Origin: Candidatus Gastranaerophilales bacterium
Lineage (GTDB): Bacteria > Cyanobacteriota > Vampirovibrionia > Gastranaerophilales > Gastranaerophilaceae
NCBI GenBank assembly: GCA_944325555.1
Contig: CALVAN010000001.1
Span: 62,001 to 126,000 of the forward strand
Length of the DNA: 64,000 nucleotides
Direction: 5' to 3'
Below are positions 51,295 through 58,590 of this stretch, piece by piece. The stretch's first letter is position 1. Each line of letters opens with the position of its first letter. The notes below the pieces were generated by a model. The model did not search any database. It saw only the letters and a program-made list of their open reading frames with translations, and was not told the DNA's origin. The position numbers were made by a program, and so were the translations under genes.

Positions 51295-51573
51295 TTATGC
51301 ATTATAGCCAAAGCTGTTTCCGGATTTGGAAGCTTCTGAATTTTGTGCGGCATTAGCTTGAGTAGTTTCATTTTCTGCCGGTTCTTCAAACAAAGTTTCT
51401 TCATCTTGTGTTTCAAAATTCGGAAGTGTAATTCCGTTTTCATAAGCATAATCTTCAATAGCTGACTCGCCTTCTGAAATTACTTCGTCAGGAATGCCAA
51501 GCTGTTGATACTGAAATTTTTTGTCGATTTCTGAAATTCTGTAACCTGATACCGAATTTATTGATAAACCCAT
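51295..51573 (-). CDS. small acidic protein of unknown function
   Basis: A 92-residue, strongly acidic protein (GESAIEDYAYENG, QDEETLFEEPAENETTQ) with a structured-looking start MGLSINSVSGYRISEIDKKF and a disordered Gln/Asn/Ala tail. No signal peptide or membrane segment. Ribosome binding site AAGGAGAAA precedes the ATG and a terminator follows. The N-terminal INSVSGY style resembles small export-associated proteins, but no family is recognised. Confidence 0.65.
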   Translation of the reverse strand: MGLSINSVSGYRISEIDKKFQYQQLGIPDEVISEGESAIEDYAYENGITLPNFETQDEETLFEEPAENETTQANAAQNSEASKSGNSFGYNA

Positions 51574-51771
51574 AGTTTTTCTCCTTTTGTTAGATTACAC
51601 GATTTTTTCCTATGTAAAATACTTTTCGGCAATTTTGGGAAAAAGTTTATAGCTCTAAAGGATTATTTTTACAAAAATAAATATTTTTTATTTTTCTGTC
51701 ACTCTGCCAATCAAGCATTTTGTCAGTCGGGGATGCGGATTATGACTGAAGACGCAATGTGTGCTGTATAT

Positions 51772-51812
51772 AAAAAACAGCAGGTATATCATATACCTGC
51801 TGTTTTTATGTT
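51772..51812 (-). terminator. terminator of the AsmA-like gene
   Basis: AAACAGCAGGTATAT pairs with ATATACCTGCTGTTT; on the minus strand it is followed by a T-run. The remainder of 51574-51832 holds no gene. Confidence 0.88.
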
Positions 51813-51832
51813 TTTATATGTTGGCAACAAAT

Positions 51833-54664
51833 TTATTTAATCTTTTTTAAAGAAGACAAGAAGTTAAAACGCTCAACATCACCATCAACTTTAGTTAAAA
51901 ATACCTGACAATCTTTTTCGTCAGCGTCAATGGGCGGGAGTTGTTCCAACTCGGCAGAGTAATATAAGCTGTCGTTGTTTCCGCCTAAGGAAACTCTGTT
52001 AGCAAGACTGTTTAAGGAGAAGTTTCTTAAAAATCCTGCAAAACCTTTATTTTTGTTGCTGAATTTTGTGTATATTCTCAATGATGCATCTCTTGTAACA
52101 AGATCGTAACGACCGATAATAAACGAGCTTAACTGAGCTGCAGAAGATTTTATCATCATTTTTTCAATGACATTATCTTTCATAATAATGTCGCCTTTGA
52201 TTTTGTCAAAATCGCCTTCAGGAACGTTAACAAGGTCAAATATTGTAGATGGGCTTATCATCGCCATCGGGTTTCTGAATAAAGCTGCAAATTTAAGAGC
52301 ATACTCAACCAACCCAACTTTGGCAATTGTTCCGTTGTTAACTTCAAATTGGATTCTTCCGTTTAATTTTAATGAATCATCTGTATTAATTTCAATTAAT
52401 CCCATTGCTTTACCTGTGATTTCTCGTTTCAAAGCAAGCAATGTTGTTGCAATAAGATCGGAATTTATATCTTTTACCCCCAATCTTAAATAGTAATCAT
52501 GTTTTTTCAAATCACATACTACTTTGAGAGAAGATATACCTTCCGCAAAGTCAAATTTGTTTGATTTTATCTGTAAAACACCGTTTTTATCAAGAGTAAG
52601 GTTTGCCCATAAATTACCCATTTTTATATCTTTATATTTGCCCTCAACAAGGTGCAGAATACATCTTTCTACAATAATCAAACCTGTATCAAATGTATAA
52701 GAATCATATGTTGATTCGTCTTCAACAGCATTGTCGCTTACCTGTGCGGCTTGTGCCGTGACCAGCGAATTTTGGGTGTCTTTTTGTGAAACAGGTGAAA
52801 CCTCAGCCGTATTTTGTTGGTTCATAGACATAATAATTTTTTCAACGTCTATTTTATCAACCGTTAAATTAATATCTTTGATTACAACAGGCAAAAGTAA
52901 TGAGTTTTTAAACTTACCCGTAAAATTGTATTTAGAACGTTTGAATCGTCCGTCTGCCGTGATATATATAAGATTTTTGTCGGTAGAAAAGCTTGCGGAA
53001 TTAATCCCCAAACGTTGAGAAGGAATGCGTACTCCGTTCATCTTCATGTTGCCGTCAAGCTGAGGAACATTGTTATTTACAATATAATGCATGTTCCCTG
53101 AGATTGTACCTTTCTTAAACAGCTTTTGACCGATTAAGACATTTAAAAATTCGCTTGGTAAAGGTTTTGGAATATCAAAGCCCAAATCCGTTACAACAGG
53201 AACAGGTTTTGAACAATCCACATTTCCATTGATGGTTAATATAGGTTCAACGCCTTTAGAATTTTTGTTTAATTCTTTTGCAATATAGTAATTTATTGTT
53301 TTAATTTGGAATATATTGTTTTCAAAACGGAAATCAGCTTTTAATGCTCTGTCCCAGTTGACAGGGCTTAAGGACGCTCCTTCAATTAAGATATCTTTGC
53401 CTTTTGCAAGTTTAAATAGCCAGGTTATATCAATAACATTGTATTTAGACTTGACATATAACTTGGTTTTTGAATCTCCACCCGTTAAAGTAAGCTTGCA
53501 ACCTGCCAGTTTAGAGAGATAATCTTTTGTAAATTCATTTGTTGCAACTCCGGTTACTTCAATATTTGTATCAACAGACTTCATATAATCGTCTATCGTT
53601 CCGAACATTTCAATGGCATTTTTTTTATTTTTGCCGTAATACCCTTTGAAGTCCTTTAAAAATACGGTTTTGTTATTAAAAGTAACCACACCGTGTTGCG
53701 CTGTAATTGGCAAATTGTTTACAGGTATTACTTTTAAACGGGCATTGTTGAGTTTAATAATACCTTTTAATCCTTCTTTTTTGGTAAGTTCAATTATAAA
53801 GTCAAAACTGCCGTCTATGTCTTTGAAAAATGCTAACATTTCTTCGCCGTTAGGTACGACAAGGTTGGAACGCAATAGTGCAATGACATTTTTTAAATCA
53901 AAATCATTTGCATAAACTTTAAAATCAAAATCTCCTTTTTTAGCGTGTGCATTAAGATACATCTTGGAATTGTTGACAAACAAAATTCCCTTTTCCATAG
54001 AAATTTGTTTATCTTTAATAAAAACACTGTTTCTGTCAGAGATAAAGAATTTCATCTCTTGTTTGTCTTTTTTTACAATTGCAGCTATATTAAAATGTAC
54101 AATTTTAGGCTCTTTGTAATCACTTACAACAAGCTTTCTTGCATCTATTTTTACAGAAGTTGTTTTATCGAGATCGTATAAAACAATACATTGTTTTACA
54201 TAAAACAGTGCATTAAACCAGTCAATTGTCCAGTCAAATTTTTGGGGTTCTTTTTTTTCTTTCTGTTGGCCGGGGATAAGTGTTAACAATTTATTTACAT
54301 CGACATAAATAAAATCGGCACCAAGTCTGTTTAAAATAATAGTCTTTTTTAAAATTTCACCGTATGAAATAGAGGAGTTGAATTTTGTTAATACAAAATA
54401 ATCTTTTTTGTCTTTGGATATTTTAAAACTGTCGACCTTAAACCCAATGTTATAATTCAAGTCTGTTTCCAGTTTTGGATTCTTAATATCAATATCGGCC
54501 TTAAGAATTTTGCCTACAGCCTTTTCCGCATAATTAACGATTTTTTGGCTGGAAGCAATAGCGGGCAGTACCTTTAAATATAAAACAAAAGGAATACTGA
54601 TAAGTATCCCGACTAAAATTGCTAATAATGCATATACTTTTAATAACTTTAATACATTTTTCAT
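51833..54664 (-). CDS. AsmA-like (TamB/YhdP-type) envelope protein
   Basis: A 943-residue protein anchored by one N-terminal transmembrane helix (about residues 7-29, LKVYALLAILVGILISIPFVLYL), with the rest exported and dominated by repeated beta-strand segments typical of AsmA-like bridge proteins that move phospholipids between membranes or control outer-membrane assembly. The C-terminal part with GLIEINTDDSLKLNGRIQFEVNNGTIAKVGLVEYALKFAALF matches the AsmA_2-like end. The ATG at 54664 is preferred to the TTG at 54679; neither has a Shine-Dalgarno sequence. Its presence suggests a two-membrane envelope. Confidence 0.82.
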   Translation of the reverse strand: MKNVLKLLKVYALLAILVGILISIPFVLYLKVLPAIASSQKIVNYAEKAVGKILKADIDIKNPKLETDLNYNIGFKVDSFKISKDKKDYFVLTKFNSSISYGEILKKTIILNRLGADFIYVDVNKLLTLIPGQQKEKKEPQKFDWTIDWFNALFYVKQCIVLYDLDKTTSVKIDARKLVVSDYKEPKIVHFNIAAIVKKDKQEMKFFISDRNSVFIKDKQISMEKGILFVNNSKMYLNAHAKKGDFDFKVYANDFDLKNVIALLRSNLVVPNGEEMLAFFKDIDGSFDFIIELTKKEGLKGIIKLNNARLKVIPVNNLPITAQHGVVTFNNKTVFLKDFKGYYGKNKKNAIEMFGTIDDYMKSVDTNIEVTGVATNEFTKDYLSKLAGCKLTLTGGDSKTKLYVKSKYNVIDITWLFKLAKGKDILIEGASLSPVNWDRALKADFRFENNIFQIKTINYYIAKELNKNSKGVEPILTINGNVDCSKPVPVVTDLGFDIPKPLPSEFLNVLIGQKLFKKGTISGNMHYIVNNNVPQLDGNMKMNGVRIPSQRLGINSASFSTDKNLIYITADGRFKRSKYNFTGKFKNSLLLPVVIKDINLTVDKIDVEKIIMSMNQQNTAEVSPVSQKDTQNSLVTAQAAQVSDNAVEDESTYDSYTFDTGLIIVERCILHLVEGKYKDIKMGNLWANLTLDKNGVLQIKSNKFDFAEGISSLKVVCDLKKHDYYLRLGVKDINSDLIATTLLALKREITGKAMGLIEINTDDSLKLNGRIQFEVNNGTIAKVGLVEYALKFAALFRNPMAMISPSTIFDLVNVPEGDFDKIKGDIIMKDNVIEKMMIKSSAAQLSSFIIGRYDLVTRDASLRIYTKFSNKNKGFAGFLRNFSLNSLANRVSLGGNNDSLYYSAELEQLPPIDADEKDCQVFLTKVDGDVERFNFLSSLKKIK

Positions 54665-54730
54665 AATAACAAAATCCAAACTATATAATTATATAACCAA
54701 CTTCTTAAAAAGATTATACCACAACTGAAT

Positions 54731-54748
54731 TTGTGATATTATATAATC
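54731..54748 (+). promoter_or_regulatory. extended -10 box for a leaderless WG-repeat gene transcript
   Basis: TGA-TATTAT at 54734-54742 is followed by six bases and then the ATG at 54749, with no Shine-Dalgarno sequence. Confidence 0.5.
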
Positions 54749-55654
54749 ATGAAAAAGATTGTCGTAATATTGGGTTTAATTTTGTTGTTATCTAATACAG
54801 CTGCTTTAGCTGAAGATATTGTTGTATCCCCTGTAAAAAATTCTGACGTTGAAGTTTTTAGTGAAGATAACAAATTCGGAATTAAAGATAAAAAGGGTAA
54901 TGTCCTTGTACCTGCAGATTATAAAAAGCTTGTGCGTGTGGGCGAAACCTCTTGGATTACCTTAAAAGGCAGCCGTTACGGCTTGATGGATAATGCAGGC
55001 AATTTTCTGGTAAAACCAAAATACAGACATGTAGAAAGAGTTCAGCTAAAATATGTGAAATTTGGCAATGACAATGATTACGGGTTGTATGACGAAACAG
55101 GAAAATCTATTATTCCGCCGGAATTTTCTTCTATAGAACCGTTATTCGGGCAAATGTTTTTGACCTGTAAAAAATACAAATACGGCATATATGATATAAC
55201 CGGTAAAAAACTTTTGCCCAATAATTATGATGATATTTATATGCCGGATCCTCATTCTTTAAGAATCCAATATCAGGGTGAGTGGTTTGAACTGGCTAAA
55301 GCTGATGATAAAGAGATAGCTCAGCCTGAAAATAGTGAAAGAGCAACAATTAATGATAAGGAAGTAACAATTACATATCTTGTTACTAATACAGGCGCAA
55401 TATCAGGATATTCTGCGCTTACTTTAACAGATTATATTCTCAAATTGATTTCTTCGATTTCTCCTGCTTATGAACAAACTATTGATGAGTTAATGTTTTC
55501 TCAGGGGGCTGAAGGCATTTCTGTTTTTGTAAAATTGGGATGGATACCTAAATTCCCGTTTGTATATGCAAAAAAATATTATCAAACATATCGTAATCCT
55601 AACAATGGTCCGTTGTCCGGTATAAGAAGCGACCTTAAAAGACATATCAAATAA
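54749..55654 (+). CDS. exported WG-repeat protein
   Basis: A 301-residue protein with a signal peptide (cleaved near ALA-EDI, residue 23) and four WG-like beta repeats, each about 33-37 residues with the cores KFGIKDKKGNVLVP, RYGLMDNAGNFLVKP, DYGLYDETGKSIIPP and KYGIYDITGKKLLP. The C-terminal 120 residues are not WG-like and unrecognised. WG repeats form beta-propellers or toast-rack surfaces for protein binding. Divergent from the AsmA-like gene. Repeat B7 begins 9 bases after the stop codon. Confidence 0.85.
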   Translation: MKKIVVILGLILLLSNTAALAEDIVVSPVKNSDVEVFSEDNKFGIKDKKGNVLVPADYKKLVRVGETSWITLKGSRYGLMDNAGNFLVKPKYRHVERVQLKYVKFGNDNDYGLYDETGKSIIPPEFSSIEPLFGQMFLTCKKYKYGIYDITGKKLLPNNYDDIYMPDPHSLRIQYQGEWFELAKADDKEIAQPENSERATINDKEVTITYLVTNTGAISGYSALTLTDYILKLISSISPAYEQTIDELMFSQGAEGISVFVKLGWIPKFPFVYAKKYYQTYRNPNNGPLSGIRSDLKRHIK

Positions 55655-55663
55655 TTTTAATAA

Positions 55664-56125
55664 TGTCTGAGTGGGACCTCGCTTGTACCCAAGGGCATCC
55701 TGCGGATTTGCGGACGGATGGAGTGAACAAAGTGAACGAATCCGGTGAGCGAGCAGAAGTAAGCCGTCTTGTGCAAAGCACAAAAGGCGAATCTCTGCGA
55801 GCGTTAAGCAAATACAAGACAGATTTGTATGGCTCGCCTTCGGCTTGCCAACAACTCAAGCTAGGAGTGGTACACACTCTGCCGAGCAAACAATCCGGTG
55901 AATTGTTTGTGAGAGGTAGCGAGGTCGCCTAAGTTATAATTTTACGGAAGTGACCCAATGCACTTGTTGAGGGTACCCTTGTTGTATAGCCAATATTGTA
56001 CTTGTTTATTGTACCCAAGAACTCTGAAAAACGATTAAGTATCGTTTTTTAGAGGTAGGCAAAGGAAAAATGTAATTTTTCCGTGCCGTATTCTGACCTT
56101 GTCGGGGTCAGTTGACTATATGAAA
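55664..56125 (+). repeat. structured repeat element B, copy 7 (expanded)
   Basis: A 462-base copy, more than twice the usual length. The loop between first-stem arms is enlarged by about 150 bases with several small hairpins; the variable hairpin is CAAACAAT/ATTGTTTG; the second domain has GGGTAC/GTACCC instead of GGGTGC/GCACCC and carries an extra block with TAAGTATCG and GGAAAAAT/ATTTTTCC hairpins. Ends as usual in GTTGACTATATGAAA. Open frames across it (for example 55663-55932) are not considered genes. Confidence 0.85.
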
Positions 56126-56130
56126 TAGGG

Positions 56131-56408
56131 ACAACCCTCACCCCTACACTCTGTTTTGAATTTTGACGTTCGGACAGAGTAACGTCTGCCCTCACATGGG
56201 CACTGGGTCTGTGACTTGGCGTGCCCGTCAAAATTCGCTCCCGCAGGAGAGGAAGAAAACAAAAAACAAGTCGTCATCCTGAACTTGTTTCAGGATCTGA
56301 CCAGACGGGCAAAGCCCGCATTGTACTGGTGAAAAAGGAAAAACCTTTAACCCAGCCTTTGGCGGAACCCAAAAACATACAGATGCTGAAATAAATTCAA
56401 CATGACAG
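56131..56408 (+). repeat. structured repeat element C, copy 1
   Basis: Shares with 61306-61500 the sequence from ACAACCCTCACCCC, a GGAGAGG hairpin, GTCGTCATCCTGAACTTG with the TCCTGAA/TTTCAGGA hairpin, and AAACCTTTAACCCAGCC through to ATAAATTCAACATGACAG. It carries an extra block of about 86 bases compared with copy 2. Confidence 0.75.
56153..56239. mobile_element. short insertion with inverted ends inside element C1
   Basis: A block absent from C2 is bounded by perfect 11-base inverted repeats, GAATTTTGACG (56158-56168) and CGTCAAAATTC (56226-56236). It lies within the hairpin region of C1. Looks like a small insertion, too short to encode a transposase. Confidence 0.5.
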
Positions 56409-56624
56409 GCGATGGTCGGCATTACTTCGCATTTGTTGTACTTCACAGTCCCGTAATTTAAACCGTGCAATAAATACGTAAAATGCAATAATGGCGCTGA
56501 TTTTGTCAATAATTTAAAAATTCAAATTAACTAAACTTAACAATCATGTTATAAAAACATTAAAAATGGGTATTTATATAATATATGGCATCTCATACAT
56601 TATACTGATTTTTTTGTAACGAAA
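56409..56624. other. upstream region of the prepilin cluster
   Basis: AT-rich. Contains AAAAATGGGTATTTATATAATATATGG near 56562-56588, resembling sequence after murE and, in inverted form, upstream of the prepilin gene at 13985. No gene is visible. Confidence 0.4.
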
Positions 56625-56653
56625 TTGACACATTACCCGAAAAAAATTAAAGT
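56625..56653 (+). promoter_or_regulatory. candidate promoter of the glycine-rich prepilin cluster
   Basis: TTGACA at 56625-56630 and TAAAGT at 56648-56653, 17 bases apart; leader of about 50 bases ends in the ribosome binding site AAAGAGGAG. Confidence 0.45.
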
Positions 56654-56710
56654 ATTTTTATAAAATGCCGATATATCATAATGTTTTTTAGCTAAAAAGA
56701 GGAGCATTGC

Positions 56711-58477
56711 ATGATATCCAAAGATAAAATCGAAAAATTTCTTGCTTTTACTCTTGCAGAAGTGCTGATTACAATGATAGTCATAGCTCTTATGACTCTG
56801 GCGAGTATTCCTGTAATTAAGCATTCAAAAGAATACAGAGAAGCTGCAAAAGATAAAAATACATGGATAGCGTTCTATGACCAGAATGACAAGCTACATG
56901 TATATGTAGACGGAGAACCGAAAGATGATCTTGTAGTTGGCAGCGGTAAAGATCAATATGCCAAGTTTATACCTCCAGAAGGTGTAACAAGATTTAACGT
57001 AACTGTAATAGGCGGCGGCGGCGGCGGTGCTGCAGGTGAAGCCGGTATAGGGCAAGTTAAAAACTTCTTCCCTACAGATAATTTTGAACAGGTATTTGTG
57101 CCTGCTAGTGATGGTATTTATCAAATTGTTGCTATTGGTGGTGGCGGCGGCGGCGGCGGCGGCGCTACTCTTTGCGATGGCACTGGCGGGCGTTCCGGTG
57201 GTGCTATTGTACAACGTGCAACTCTTAAAAAAGGTGAAGTGTACAACGTAACTGTTGGTATTGGTGCGCCTGGCGGTTTGAAAAAGAACTTTATGGAATC
57301 TTTTGGTCAGGCATTTATGCCTATAGGTATTATTGCATATACAGCTCTTAGTGTTATTACTGCAGGTGGTTTAGCTATAGCCACAGGATGGATTGTTGCT
57401 GCATGGGGTGTAGCAGCAACCGGTGCAATTTCAGCAGGTTTATCTGTTAATGACAGACACCAGGGCGGTGGCAATGGTGCACCTTCGGCATTCATGGGAC
57501 CTGGTGTAGAAATTGTTGCAGCCGGAGGCGGCGGCGGTGAACACAGACGTAAGGCGGGCTTTTGGCCAAGATGCAGAAGTGCAGGCGGTTGTAACGGTGA
57601 AAACGTAAACTGTGGTAACTTTGGTAATGCAGGTAAACTTGGAGAGCAATTTGCGACACATTCAAGCGGTTCATCTTTATACGGCAGTCATGTTTACAAG
57701 CAAACAGCTGTAGGCTGGAGTGGACGTAATCCGGGTAAAATATGTACAGATGATCATAATTGTCAACAGGGTGTTGATCTGGGTACACTGATGGGTGATA
57801 TGCCTGTATCACAATTCGGCGCCGGCGGCAGAGGCGGTGGTCGTTTATCTAAAGGTGCAGATGGTCAAGCTGGTATAGTACAAGTACAGGAACTCCCAGT
57901 ATTTGGTGGTGGTGCCGGCAGCCCGGGCGCAATATCTTTCTACTCATATACAAAATCTCCACTCGCTGAAGGTGAAGAATATGTTGAGGTACGTCCCGGC
58001 CTTGGCGGAGCTGGCGGTGCTGAAAGCGGTGCAGCTGGTGAAGACGGTATGTTCTCCAGATTCGGTAAAAGAATTATCGCTGACGGAGGTATGGGCGGTC
58101 AACCTCGTGCAACAAACCCTGCTGAAAATGCGGAAAATGAGATTGAAGCCACTGGTAAAGACGGTATAATCGGTGCAATAACAGCTGATTTAAAAGAAAA
58201 GCTAAAATATCCTGATGGTGTACATTTGATCGAAGATGTAATATCGGGTGGTTTAAACCATAATGAAAGCTGTTCTGCGAAACCAGACGGAGCCAGTGAA
58301 TCTGCTCATGGTAAATATGACGGTTTTGGTCAAGGTTCCTGTATGTCTAATTACTTCCTTATTCCGGGCAGTAGCGGTGCCGGTGGCGGTGCAAAAGGCG
58401 CAAAAGACTTGACTGGTAGTCCTGTGTGGGGCTATGGCGGTAAAGGTGCCTCGGGTGTTGTAATAGTTACCTGGTAA
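56711..58477 (+). CDS. prepilin-like protein with glycine-rich domain 1
   Basis: A 588-residue protein beginning with a prepilin signal (A12 before F13, E17 at +5, then a hydrophobic helix to about residue 37), so it should be cut by a prepilin peptidase and join a pilus-like assembly. After a 50-residue spacer comes KFIPPEGVTRFNVTVIGGGG and a long domain full of G-runs and YNVTVG-type strands, ending KGASGVVIVTW. That ending is typical of phage-tail-like Gly-rich domains. Length far exceeds ordinary pilins. First of four adjacent genes. Confidence 0.85.
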   Translation: MISKDKIEKFLAFTLAEVLITMIVIALMTLASIPVIKHSKEYREAAKDKNTWIAFYDQNDKLHVYVDGEPKDDLVVGSGKDQYAKFIPPEGVTRFNVTVIGGGGGGAAGEAGIGQVKNFFPTDNFEQVFVPASDGIYQIVAIGGGGGGGGGATLCDGTGGRSGGAIVQRATLKKGEVYNVTVGIGAPGGLKKNFMESFGQAFMPIGIIAYTALSVITAGGLAIATGWIVAAWGVAATGAISAGLSVNDRHQGGGNGAPSAFMGPGVEIVAAGGGGGEHRRKAGFWPRCRSAGGCNGENVNCGNFGNAGKLGEQFATHSSGSSLYGSHVYKQTAVGWSGRNPGKICTDDHNCQQGVDLGTLMGDMPVSQFGAGGRGGGRLSKGADGQAGIVQVQELPVFGGGAGSPGAISFYSYTKSPLAEGEEYVEVRPGLGGAGGAESGAAGEDGMFSRFGKRIIADGGMGGQPRATNPAENAENEIEATGKDGIIGAITADLKEKLKYPDGVHLIEDVISGGLNHNESCSAKPDGASESAHGKYDGFGQGSCMSNYFLIPGSSGAGGGAKGAKDLTGSPVWGYGGKGASGVVIVTW

Positions 58478-58490
58478 TAAAATTTATTCT

Positions 58491-58531
58491 GTCAATTCCC
58501 TTTTGTATAAATTTGCATAAAGGGAATTGAC
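58491..58531 (+). other. long hairpin between the first two glycine-rich genes
   Basis: GTCAATTCCCTTT pairs with AAAGGGAATTGAC around a 14-base AT loop. No T-run follows, so it may be an mRNA processing or stabilising element between the two genes. Confidence 0.55.
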
Positions 58532-58590
58532 GGTTATATAAATATGTCAATTTAGAAATAAAATATAGAATAACTGGAGCAAAATCATAT

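Noticed and set aside
55663-55932. 89-codon plus-strand frame beginning MSEWDLAC
   Set aside because: It runs through expanded repeat B7; the same opening is encoded by other B copies and there is no ribosome binding site. Treated as a by-product of the repeat.
16020-56125. B elements as a CRISPR or tandem repeat array
   Set aside because: Copies are dispersed over 40 kb, vary in length and have no regular spacers.
55655-56710. Search for a transposase or integrase gene associated with the repeats
   Set aside because: Six-frame reading of the repeat-rich gaps shows no transposase or integrase; mobility, if any, must be supplied from elsewhere.
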